DNA of 6,341 bases from Bacillota bacterium (GTDB taxonomy: Bacteria > Bacillota > Limnochordia > Darwinibacteriales > Darwinibacteriaceae): positions 1 to 6,341 of the forward strand of contig JAAYSR010000165.1 of the NCBI GenBank assembly GCA_012518325.1. Direction: 5' to 3'. Shown piece after piece: positions 1-5,757 of the stretch (within the stretch, counting starts at the first letter, position 1; every line of letters begins with the position of its first letter). The notes below the pieces were generated by a model. It did no database searches, had not been told where the DNA came from, and saw only the letters and a program-made list of their open reading frames with translations. Position numbers and translations under genes: made by a program.

Positions 1-1802
1 TCCACCACCTGATAGCCCTCAAACCGGTCTGTTCTGGCCACGGAGATGACATTGGGCGTATACAGGGGAACTTTATAGTACTCCTCTGCAATCATGGGCT
101 GGATCTCCTTGATCAGCTCATACTTCCGGTTCAGATTCAACGTGAAACGCATCTCGTCGATGGCCTCGTTCAGCTCCTCATTGACCAGGCGGCCGTAGTT
201 GGAGGTCCGCCCCAGCCTGGAAAAGTGGGCCGGGTACATGATGTCGATGTTGGACAGGGAGAAGGTCACACCGTGCAACGTCAGATCAAACCGGCTGGTA
301 TAAAGGTAGGTTGACTCAGGCTGAGCCCCCTTGGCTGCATAATTCACCTCAACTCCGATCCTCTGGAACTGAATCTGCAAATAGGAGACCAGGTCCTGCT
401 CCCCGGGGGACCCAAGAATGTCAAAGCTGACGCGTTTCCCGTCAAGCAGCCGGTAGCCGGCACTGTCCCTTTCAGGTATGATCCGGTCCAGAATTTCGTT
501 GGCCAGCGCGATCCGCACGTTTGGATCCTCAGGCAGACTGTCTGCATCAGGGTTATAAAAGTCCTCCAAAGACGCCTTCATCAAGCCCGCACTCTCTGGG
601 CGTCCGGCACCGTCCAGCACCAGCCTGATCAGTTCTTCCTGGTTAATCGCAAGGGCCATTGCTTTACGAAACTCCTGGTCCGCCAGCAAATCTCGCATGG
701 GGTTGCGTTCACTGGCAACCGGGTTGACGTTGAAGACCAGAGTCTGGGTAAACTCGCCTGGGGCGTTGGAGACAAAGATATCGGCCTCATTTTCAAAGAG
801 CCTGAGGTAGTTGGAGCTCACTGTTGCAGCCAGCATGTCAATATGGCCTTTCAAAAGAGCGTAGATGGCCACATTGCTCTCCTGGTAAAGCATGAACTTG
901 ATGGTGTCCACCTGGATCAGGGGACTGCCGTCCTCCTTGGTCAAGTGGTAGTCCGGGCGCCTATGCAGCACAATTTGCTGGCTGCCCGTTTCCTCCACAT
1001 CCAGAACCCAAGGTCCGCTCCCTACCGGGTTGCGGTAGCGGTGAAGGATTTCCTCGTTGGGGGAGGTGCTGTTCAGCTGGCTTTCCGGAGTTACAACAGG
1101 CTCCCAGATGTGGGCAGGCAGAATTAGCACAGAAGTAAATAAGGGCATTACGGATCCCAATACCTTGTTTACATGCAGATAGATAACTGTATCCTTCTCG
1201 TCCTCAGAAATATGGTAACCCTGCTGGGCTGCGCCGCGGTCATAGGTGAAGAGCCCCTTCTGGGTCAGCACCCCGTTGGTGTACCGATGACGCAAATCGC
1301 TTGTCCAAGCCAGCGCCCCGGCGTGGTTGGAAAGCAGGTTGTTTGTTGCAATATCAAAGGAATAATAAACATCCTCCACTGTCAGGGGATGGCCGTCGCT
1401 CCAGGTGATGTTGTCATGGATAATAACCTTTACAGCCAGATATTGGTGCTCCGGTCCCCCGTAGACCTCTTCCAGGCGGGCATAGTCAATCAAGCCCTCC
1501 TCGGTAACGATAGGCTCTCCGTTTTCATCTACGTAGTACCATTCCTTGCCGATGGAAGGCAGAAAGCTGCCCGTTTCCTCATCGTATGTAAACAAAGAGT
1601 CATAAAGCAGGCCGGCAATGGTGGGGGCAATGCCTTCCCTGGAGAGCCAGGGCATGTAAGCAGTGGGGAAAGATGCCTGCACCGTCCCAATGTAAAGCGT
1701 GTCCGGATCAGGCCGATGGCTTCGGCCTGCGCCTGCCTGGCAGCCAACCAAAGAAATACAAATAATGCTCAACACTAGGTAGAGCATTAACCTTCTTGCC
1801 AC
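1..1802 (-). CDS. ABC transporter substrate-binding lipoprotein, family 5 (peptide/nickel type), C-terminus cut by window edge
   Basis: This is the extracellular solute-binding protein of an OppA/DppA/NikA-like ABC importer, anchored to the outer face of the membrane. I translated the frame by hand; it stays open from the start codon to the window edge (600 codons plus 2 bases). The N-terminus has basic residues, a hydrophobic segment and the lipobox LVGC, with the lipidated Cys at about residue 21. The family 5 signature ITWSDGHPLTVEDVYYSF lies at about residues 132-149. Later landmarks are the VGSGPW segment, the FRKAMALAINQEEL helix typical of the family, and YYKVPLYTPN near the C-terminus. 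Members are usually 530-620 residues long, so only a few tens of residues are probably missing. The start chosen is a GTG with GAGGTG six bases upstream; an in-frame GTG at 1811 overlaps that ribosome binding site and is less likely. The gene follows the repeat lipoprotein gene by 60 bases. Permease and ATPase genes would be expected to the left. The class is secure, but the substrate cannot be told from sequence. Confidence 0.93.
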   Translation of the reverse strand, partial: MARRLMLYLVLSIICISLVGCQAGAGRSHRPDPDTLYIGTVQASFPTAYMPWLSREGIAPTIAGLLYDSLFTYDEETGSFLPSIGKEWYYVDENGEPIVTEEGLIDYARLEEVYGGPEHQYLAVKVIIHDNITWSDGHPLTVEDVYYSFDIATNNLLSNHAGALAWTSDLRHRYTNGVLTQKGLFTYDRGAAQQGYHISEDEKDTVIYLHVNKVLGSVMPLFTSVLILPAHIWEPVVTPESQLNSTSPNEEILHRYRNPVGSGPWVLDVEETGSQQIVLHRRPDYHLTKEDGSPLIQVDTIKFMLYQESNVAIYALLKGHIDMLAATVSSNYLRLFENEADIFVSNAPGEFTQTLVFNVNPVASERNPMRDLLADQEFRKAMALAINQEELIRLVLDGAGRPESAGLMKASLEDFYNPDADSLPEDPNVRIALANEILDRIIPERDSAGYRLLDGKRVSFDILGSPGEQDLVSYLQIQFQRIGVEVNYAAKGAQPESTYLYTSRFDLTLHGVTFSLSNIDIMYPAHFSRLGRTSNYGRLVNEELNEAIDEMRFTLNLNRKYELIKEIQPMIAEEYYKVPLYTPNVISVARTDRFEGYQVV

Positions 1803-1808
1803 ACGATT

Positions 1809-1814
1809 CACCTC
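1809..1814 (-). promoter_or_regulatory. Ribosome binding site deciding the GTG start of the solute-binding protein
   Basis: GAGGTG reads on the minus strand with a 6-base spacer to the GTG at 1802. The spacing favours that start over the alternative GTG at 1811, which lies inside the Shine-Dalgarno sequence itself. Confidence 0.65.
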
Positions 1815-1827
1815 GCAAAGGGGCTTA

Positions 1828-1850
1828 GGGGCGGCAGGCTCCGCCGCCCC
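1828..1850 (-). other. GC-rich intergenic hairpin between lipoprotein and solute-binding genes
   Basis: GGGGCGGC (1828-1835) and GCCGCCCC (1843-1850) form a perfect 8-bp stem with a 7-base loop, starting 13 bases after the stop of the upstream gene. In the direction of transcription the stem is followed by UAAGCCCCUUUG rather than a U-run, so it is a poor intrinsic terminator. It may attenuate read-through or protect the 3' end of the upstream message, giving unequal expression of the two genes. This role is inference; the inverted repeat is directly visible. Confidence 0.6.
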
Positions 1851-1862
1851 AAAACCGGATCA

Positions 1863-3191
1863 TTACTTCGTCAATAAGAAACTGTAGTCTGTACCGGCAA
1901 TGTCAAATGTCATATTCAATCCTGTGGGCCAGATTGCCCCCACCCTTGCAGTGCCGGCGTCAGAGTTAAGTGTAATCATGTAACTCATCGGACCTGCAGT
2001 GATGGTAAACTCTCCAAGCTCATTGACAAGTTCCAGGTCACTTTCTTCGTCAACGATCACTAAGGAGTAGGAACCGTCGGGATTGAGCTCTAAAGCAGCT
2101 TTATAAGCCTCGTTGACCATGGTGCCGCCTGTAAAGCTGCCTTGCACCGATTCTTCATAGAACAGCCAGTCCGCACCGTTAAAGGGTGCCTCCAGGATAT
2201 AACCTGTTTTTGTGGCTGTAACCGAGCCGTCCTCCCCTGCCTTGGTGAAGGTGATGGTGTTCTGCGCTGCTTCAAAGCCGCCTTCTTCCACCGTGGACTC
2301 GCCTTCCGCGGTAACAGTCAAGTTATATCCGCCGAAGAAATCCAGGCTCAGGAGGGCAAGAGCCCCCTCTTCATTCTGGGCATACCATGTCCCGGCATGG
2401 GCAGCAGTAGTGGCCACCCTAAAGAGAACTTTAGACCTGTCTGCCTCTTCATTGGGCCTAACCTCCAGCTCCAGGGCGCCTTCTTCGCTGACTGAACCTG
2501 CCAGCTCCTCGCCGTCCTGGGGAGTAATCCAGATGCTTCCGTCCTTAACCCTGTAGCTGCCCTGCTCCTCGTAGACAGGCTGCCCGTCTCCCGAGGCGAG
2601 CTGGCTGCCAAGCTTATACCGGCCGCCCGGGCCCAGTTCCAGCACATACTGATACTCCACATCGCCGGCGGTCTGGAAGCCAAAGTAAGTGCCGTAGTAC
2701 TCTTCATAGATATACTTGTTGGCAATCAGACGGTGGATGATCTCGGGATTCTCATCATCTTCCACTTCGAAATGGATCTTGGCCGAACCATAGGGAAGCG
2801 TAGAGCGGAAGATCAGATTCGGGCCCACCCGTTCAAAGGTGGCGGTCTTAGGATTCTCCTGAGTGGAATCCGAATAGATCATTAGGTAGGTGCCCTCCAG
2901 CTCGCCGATGGTTCCATCTCCCCGGGAATCGCTAAACTGGCGGTTAGGCGAAAGCATGAAGGAATTATCCTCGTCAATGCGCAGATAAAACTGCAGCGCC
3001 ATGCCAAGGTTGGTAATATCGATCATGTATTCGCCGGCAAGTTCATGCGTTTCAGCGGCTGCGGCAGCCGGCTCCTCCTGTACCTCTTCTGCCGCCTGCT
3101 GCGGCGCTTCCTGTTTGCCGCAGGCGCTTAACAGCGATACAAGCCCAATCAGCAGGGCAGCCAGTAAGATACGTGTCAGTTTCCTTCTCAT
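1863..3191 (-). CDS. Lipoprotein with about four tandem beta-rich (lipocalin/NlpE-like) repeats
   Basis: This 442-residue exported lipoprotein has no name I recognise. The N-terminus is MRRK, then a hydrophobic segment, then lipobox LSAC with the lipidated Cys24. An Ala/Glu/Gln-rich linker (about residues 25-50) would hold the rest away from the membrane. The body divides into about four units: 51-145, 164-258, 264-345 and 348-442. Each opens with an aromatic G-x-Y/W/F-type motif (AGEY, YGTY, AGTW, QGSF). Alternating hydrophobic strands follow, often a 'PDGSY/GGRY' turn and then a 'G-x-Y/F...I-x-I/F' strand, as in small beta-barrels that compare ligand-free folds such as lipocalin or NlpE. 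Unit 2 aligns clearly with the first unit of the 232-residue protein at 4020-4718. The ATG has AGAGGAG seven bases upstream. It sits between a small cytoplasmic protein gene and an ABC solute-binding lipoprotein, probably in one operon. Binding or sensing at the cell surface is inference; no catalytic motif was seen. Confidence 0.85.
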   Translation of the reverse strand: MRRKLTRILLAALLIGLVSLLSACGKQEAPQQAAEEVQEEPAAAAAETHELAGEYMIDITNLGMALQFYLRIDEDNSFMLSPNRQFSDSRGDGTIGELEGTYLMIYSDSTQENPKTATFERVGPNLIFRSTLPYGSAKIHFEVEDDENPEIIHRLIANKYIYEEYYGTYFGFQTAGDVEYQYVLELGPGGRYKLGSQLASGDGQPVYEEQGSYRVKDGSIWITPQDGEELAGSVSEEGALELEVRPNEEADRSKVLFRVATTAAHAGTWYAQNEEGALALLSLDFFGGYNLTVTAEGESTVEEGGFEAAQNTITFTKAGEDGSVTATKTGYILEAPFNGADWLFYEESVQGSFTGGTMVNEAYKAALELNPDGSYSLVIVDEESDLELVNELGEFTITAGPMSYMITLNSDAGTARVGAIWPTGLNMTFDIAGTDYSFLLTK

Positions 3192-3210
3192 GTCATCACT
3201 CCTCTGATTG

Positions 3211-3245
3211 GCAGGAGGGATTCCGAAGAACCCCTTCCCGCCTGC
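3211..3245 (-). other. Intergenic hairpin without U-run upstream of the repeat lipoprotein
   Basis: GCAGG (3211-3215) pairs with CCTGC (3241-3245), and GGG (3217-3219) with CCC (3237-3239) across one mismatch. It starts 11 bases beyond the stop of the 3257-3925 gene and ends just before the AGAGGAG ribosome binding site (3199-3205) of the next gene. There is no U-run after it, so a full terminator is unlikely. A processing or stability element within a polycistronic message is possible. Confidence 0.4.
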
Positions 3246-3256
3246 AAAGACCAGCT

Positions 3257-3925
3257 CTAGTAGGGAAACTCTAACTTGGTGCCGAATCCCTCGCGGGATG
3301 CGGAGTTGTCGTAAACTTCTTCAATATCAAAGACATATGCCGGATATTTCAGCCAGCGCGACTTGTCAGGCCTGTGGTAGACATCGTGCTGGGCGTTGAC
3401 AAACTGCTGGTAAAGTTCTCTTTTGCCGGATTCTGCTTCGTCGAAGATGCGGACTTTACCCCTCAGTTCATAGGAAATCATGGGCGGCTGATAATAAATC
3501 AGGGTTGCTTCCGGGTTAACCATGAGGTTGTCCCAGCTGTGCTTTTTCGCCATCTCCAGGCTGGCAACCCGGGTGAAATCAATGCGGTGATGCTTGTCGG
3601 GGCTGTACATCTGCTCCACCAGGACTTGCAGTCCCCTTTGGCTGTGGGCCCTGTCATCTCCGTCATAGGCGTCAATGTGTGCCAGATAGGCCTCGAGAAC
3701 TTCTTCTAAGTACTCTTCTTTCGGAATAAAGCCTACTCCCTTAATACTGGCGTTGAGGCCCGCAGGCCCATGGGAAATCAGCGCTGGGTTATGAGAGCAA
3801 AAACTTAAGAAGATCTTGTCCCTTGACATTTCTTTGCCTTCATAGAGCTGGATCACTGTGTTGGCACGGGTGTTGAACGCCCAGCGGAAAAAGGATTCTG
3901 CGGTCTTTGTAGTTTTTTCTGTCAT
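3257..3925 (-). CDS. Conserved-looking cytoplasmic protein, possibly a pyridoxamine-phosphate-oxidase-like split barrel
   Basis: This is a complete 222-residue protein without a signal peptide or membrane segment, so it is probably the only cytoplasmic product in the window. The start is well supported by AGGAGG eight bases upstream of the ATG. The N-terminal part (residues 10-60) contains RANTVIQLYEG and a Ser/His/Pro-rich stretch, SHNPALISHGPAG. The middle (70-130) is helical and charged. The C-terminal part has NPEATLIYYQPP followed by ISYELRGKVRIFDE (about 137-163). A strand of the form 'NP-x-hydrophobic...G-x-V-x-I-F-D-E' is reminiscent of FMN-binding split-barrel proteins of the pyridoxamine 5'-phosphate oxidase superfamily. 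That resemblance is weak and rests on memory of the family. The protein may equally be an unrelated hypothetical. It is followed 65 bases later by the repeat lipoprotein gene, which suggests co-transcription. Confidence 0.8.
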   Translation of the reverse strand: MTEKTTKTAESFFRWAFNTRANTVIQLYEGKEMSRDKIFLSFCSHNPALISHGPAGLNASIKGVGFIPKEEYLEEVLEAYLAHIDAYDGDDRAHSQRGLQVLVEQMYSPDKHHRIDFTRVASLEMAKKHSWDNLMVNPEATLIYYQPPMISYELRGKVRIFDEAESGKRELYQQFVNAQHDVYHRPDKSRWLKYPAYVFDIEEVYDNSASREGFGTKLEFPY

Positions 3926-3956
3926 CTACCTGTCCTCCTAGACTAGTGTTTATAAC

Positions 3957-4014
3957 AAAGGGTCTGATAAAGACGGCAAGACAGCCGTGTCTTGCCACCT
4001 TTTGCAGACCCTTT
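3957..4014 (-). terminator. Long two-part hairpin terminating the two-repeat secreted protein gene
   Basis: The outer arms AAAGGGTCTG (3957-3966) and CAGACCCTTT (4005-4014) form a perfect 10-bp stem. Inside it, GGCAAGACA (3975-3983) and TGTCTTGCC (3988-3996) form a perfect 9-bp stem with a 4-base loop. AAAG (3969-3972) and CTTT (3999-4002) can pair between them. The structure begins six bases after the TAA of the 4020-4718 gene. On the minus strand the outer stem ends in UUUGUUAUAAA, a moderate U-rich tail. Termination is likely but may be incomplete, and the next gene starts only 32 bases further on. Confidence 0.75.
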
Positions 4015-4019
4015 TGCTG

Positions 4020-4718
4020 TTACTTGCTCAGCTCAATCTCAATGCGCATCCCCATCATAGCTGAAACGACAAAGGGTGCGCTGACTGTGTCTTCAGAGAC
4101 CTTGCCGGTGAAGCTTTCGCCTGAGTCGGCGATTTGGAAAGTAATTTCATCTCCCGCAACGCTGTACAGGCCCTGTTCGTGGAAGGCCGGCGAGTCGTTG
4201 TCCGGGACAGCCATATAATGATATTGTCCCTGATGGTTAAGGTACAAGGTGGCCTCCACTACAACCGGTCCCTGGAGCGTAGCTGTATAAACCCCAGCTG
4301 CCGCAATGTTTGAACGCACCAGTGTGGCCTCTGTCCGTTCACGGGCCATCATAGAAGGCTTTACAGATATAGTAACAGTGCCGTCGTCATTCAAGCTGCC
4401 TTCTACCGGGTCCTGACCCTCGGGGGTGATAACGAGCTTGCTGCCGTCAACGGTGTATGTTCCTGTTTCAATAAGCTCATAGAGTGCATCGCCCATGATA
4501 AAATAGCTCTTGATTTCATAGGCAGCGTCTTCCTTAAGCTCTAAAGAATACGTGTAACTGACAGTTGCACCCATTCCTACCGTCTCATGTCCCCCTGCAT
4601 AAACACCGGTGTAGCCCTCCGCTGCCAGCACCGCTCCGCCCGACCATGCTGAGAACAAAACTAAAGCTGCAATAAAAAGCATACTGAACGAGAGATTTCT
4701 TGCCTGAAGTTGGCGCAT
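4020..4718 (-). CDS. Secreted protein with two tandem beta-rich repeats, paralogue of the four-repeat lipoprotein
   Basis: This 232-residue exported protein has no name I recognise. Residues 1-33 form a signal peptide with a hydrophobic core (MLFIAALVLFSA) and a likely cleavage at AVLA, followed by AEGY. There is no lipobox Cys, so it is probably released or loosely wall-bound. The mature part has two units, about 34-135 and 138-232. Each runs G-V-Y, a YxYSLEL or ATLYL strand, a turn, an 'E-x-G-x-Y-x-V' strand (ETGTYTV, EQGLYSV), then 'I-T-x' and 'x-G-x-V/L' strands. Unit 1 matches unit 2 of the lipoprotein at 1863-3191: GTYTVDGSKLVITPEG here against GSYRVKDGSIWITPQDG there, with a shared AxAG(V/T)(Y/W) junction into the next unit. 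A strong promoter lies directly upstream, and a purine-rich GGGAAG about seven bases before the ATG serves as a modest ribosome binding site. The beta-barrel fold is inference; the ligand or role is unknown. Confidence 0.87.
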   Translation of the reverse strand: MRQLQARNLSFSMLFIAALVLFSAWSGGAVLAAEGYTGVYAGGHETVGMGATVSYTYSLELKEDAAYEIKSYFIMGDALYELIETGTYTVDGSKLVITPEGQDPVEGSLNDDGTVTISVKPSMMARERTEATLVRSNIAAAGVYTATLQGPVVVEATLYLNHQGQYHYMAVPDNDSPAFHEQGLYSVAGDEITFQIADSGESFTGKVSEDTVSAPFVVSAMMGMRIEIELSK

Positions 4719-4751
4719 ATCTTTACTTCCCTTCCTTATAATTTGCTAATA

Positions 4752-4780
4752 AGTATAAATTAACAAGCCGCCTTTGTCAA
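4752..4780 (-). promoter_or_regulatory. Strong sigma-A-type promoter for the two-repeat secreted protein
   Basis: On the minus strand a perfect -35 TTGACA (4775-4780) is separated by exactly 17 bases from -10 TATACT (4752-4757), one base off the TATAAT consensus. Transcription should start near 4745, giving a leader of about 27 bases before the ATG at 4718. A near-palindrome AAAGCCGGTTTT lies just upstream of the -35 at 4785-4796. A 7-base inverted repeat, TTGCTAA (4743-4749) and TTAGCAA (4795-4801), flanks the promoter. These are candidate operator sites only. Confidence 0.85.
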
Positions 4781-4831
4781 TGAAAAAGCCGGTTTTAGCA
4801 AGGTTTATCGTCCCTTAACCCGCTTTCCCCG

Positions 4832-4873
4832 GCGATATTTGTTAAGTAACTTGCTCACTTATTCGAAAATCGC
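4832..4873. repeat. Imperfect inverted repeat in the 226-base intergenic region
   Basis: GCGAT (4832-4836) pairs with ATCGC (4869-4873). Short T/A pairing and TAAGT (4843-4847) with ACTTA (4857-4861) continue the stem around a 9-base loop. The element lies between the stop of the 4945-5589 gene and the promoter at 4752-4780. It has no U-run on either side, so it is not a convincing terminator. It could be an operator, a weak 3' structure of the upstream message, or chance in an AT-rich stretch. The rest of 4781-4944 shows no gene; the only small reading frame seen lacks a ribosome binding site. Confidence 0.4.
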
Positions 4874-4944
4874 AAACAACAGCCTGCGCAAATTTCTACT
4901 TGTCCCATCTTTCCCAATATTGTACATAGTCTGGAGACTGGAAC

Positions 4945-5589
4945 TCAAGGCCTAACCAACTCAGAGTCGAAAACCCAGGTTGCAGAACCGTCTGCCCAGG
5001 GCATAGCCCACAGCAGCCGAATCTTCCTGTTGGGCGAAGGCGCCACAGCCCAGTCCGTATCGGTAATGCCGTCTAAGAGGACGATGGCCTGGAGCACTTC
5101 TCCGTTGATTTCCCTAGGGTAGGAGAGGCGCCATGTCCCCGAAACTGTCTCATCCGCGGCCCAGGCAGCGTGGCTCATTGTGTAGCTGCCGTCTGGGTTG
5201 ATGACAATTACGCCCTGGTCTGCCCCCTCCTCATGCCTGTGTCCGATATACTCGCCGGAACCAGGTGCCGAGATGTTCACCACCGTGCTCGGAGTCCAGA
5301 TCTGCCAGGTTCCGTACAGGCTGGCAAAATCAAGGAGAAAGTCGTCAATTTCAGAGGAGTCGCCCTCTGAGTTCTCCGGTTCATCAGGAAGCTGAAGAAC
5401 CTCACTCTCCTCTGATTTTTCATCTGCCGGCACAACGGGCTTCTCCTCTACTGTATCCTCTTCCTGTTCCTCCTCGGTCCAAGGCTTAGTATAAACCACT
5501 TCCGACCACGCACCTGCCCTCACTGACACAACAGAGACGGCAACCAGCAGCACAAGCAGGAACAAGCTCCAGAATCTCAGACGGGCCAT
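4945..5589 (-). CDS. Exported protein with acidic linker and C-terminal beta domain
   Basis: This 214-residue protein has no name I recognise. Residues 1-25 form a signal peptide (hydrophobic FLLVLLVAVSVVSV, likely cleavage after VRA). There is no lipobox Cys; if not cleaved it would be a single-pass anchor. Residues 38-84 are a low-complexity acidic linker with about 21 Glu/Asp in 47 positions. Residues 91-214 form a Trp-rich beta domain: YGTWQIW, then VIVINPDGSYTM, SGTWRLSY, AIVLLDG, and WVFDSELVR at the end. The 'GTW ... NPDGSY ... GTW' pattern resembles one unit of the neighbouring repeat proteins and lipocalin-like domains, but similarity to those proteins is much weaker than between the two of them. 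The start is clear: AAGAGGAGG with a 7-base spacer to the ATG. No convincing promoter was found upstream, and no clear terminator downstream. Function is unknown; an extracytoplasmic role is well supported. Confidence 0.85.
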   Translation of the reverse strand: MARLRFWSLFLLVLLVAVSVVSVRAGAWSEVVYTKPWTEEEQEEDTVEEKPVVPADEKSEESEVLQLPDEPENSEGDSSEIDDFLLDFASLYGTWQIWTPSTVVNISAPGSGEYIGHRHEEGADQGVIVINPDGSYTMSHAAWAADETVSGTWRLSYPREINGEVLQAIVLLDGITDTDWAVAPSPNRKIRLLWAMPWADGSATWVFDSELVRP

Positions 5590-5680
5590 AATGATTCCTC
5601 CTCTTGAGAATTTGACATAATTTATTCACCACGTTAGTAATATTACCTGCCAACGAAAGATTCCCCGGAGAAATTTAACC
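5590..5680 (-). other. Upstream region of the acidic-linker protein gene, with a 10-base palindrome
   Basis: This AT-rich leader contains the ribosome binding site AAGAGGAGG (5597-5605) and the perfect palindrome GTAATATTAC (5637-5646). A TTGGCA at 5648-5653 on the minus strand could be a -35, but no good -10 sits at 16-18 bases from it. The upstream terminator at 5689-5724 implies that the gene needs its own promoter here; I cannot place it confidently. The palindrome is a candidate operator only. Confidence 0.35.
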
Positions 5681-5724
5681 TAAAAAAACGCATCTGCAGG
5701 ACAACTCCTTGTCCCGCAGATGCG
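5681..5724 (-). terminator. Strong intrinsic terminator of the LolA-like protein gene
   Basis: CGCATCTGC (5689-5697) pairs perfectly with GCAGATGCG (5716-5724). After one A/C mismatch, GGACA (5699-5703) pairs with TGTCC (5710-5714) around a 6-base loop. In the minus direction the stem is followed by seven consecutive Us (5682-5688). It lies 33 bases after the TAG of the 5758-6341 gene. A T-run (5733-5738) on the other side, separated from the stem by eight bases, makes weak activity in the opposite direction conceivable. Confidence 0.93.
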
Positions 5725-5757
5725 CAGCTCACTTTTTTGTAACTAGGCTGTGGCTGC

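Noticed and set aside
344..547. A short minus-strand frame within the solute-binding gene, which could suggest a frameshifted pseudogene
   Set aside because: I translated the main frame across the whole region and found it continuous to the window edge with family-typical sequence throughout. The short frame is an out-of-register shadow.
1173..1778. A 201-codon open frame on the plus strand
   Set aside because: It lies entirely antisense to the solute-binding protein, whose frame is intact, carries a lipobox and the family signature, and has a ribosome binding site. The plus-strand translation shows no recognisable domain.
2142..2556. Two overlapping plus-strand frames of about 115 codons
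   Set aside because: Both are antisense to the repeat lipoprotein, lack ribosome binding sites and give compositionally odd translations.
4855..4908. An 18-codon minus-strand frame (including stop) with two adjacent Cys in the intergenic region
   Set aside because: There is no convincing Shine-Dalgarno sequence or promoter in front of it, and a frame this short is expected by chance.
4928..4939. A small inverted repeat AGTCT-GG-AGACT just after the stop of the acidic-linker gene, considered as a terminator
   Set aside because: It has a five-base stem, a two-base loop and no U-run, which is not enough for an intrinsic terminator.
5612..5640. A perfect TTGACA on the plus strand with a possible -10 about 17 bases on
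   Set aside because: The -10 candidate TAGTAA is poor, and no plus-strand gene lies downstream. It could only make an antisense transcript into the 5758-6341 gene, for which there is no other sign.
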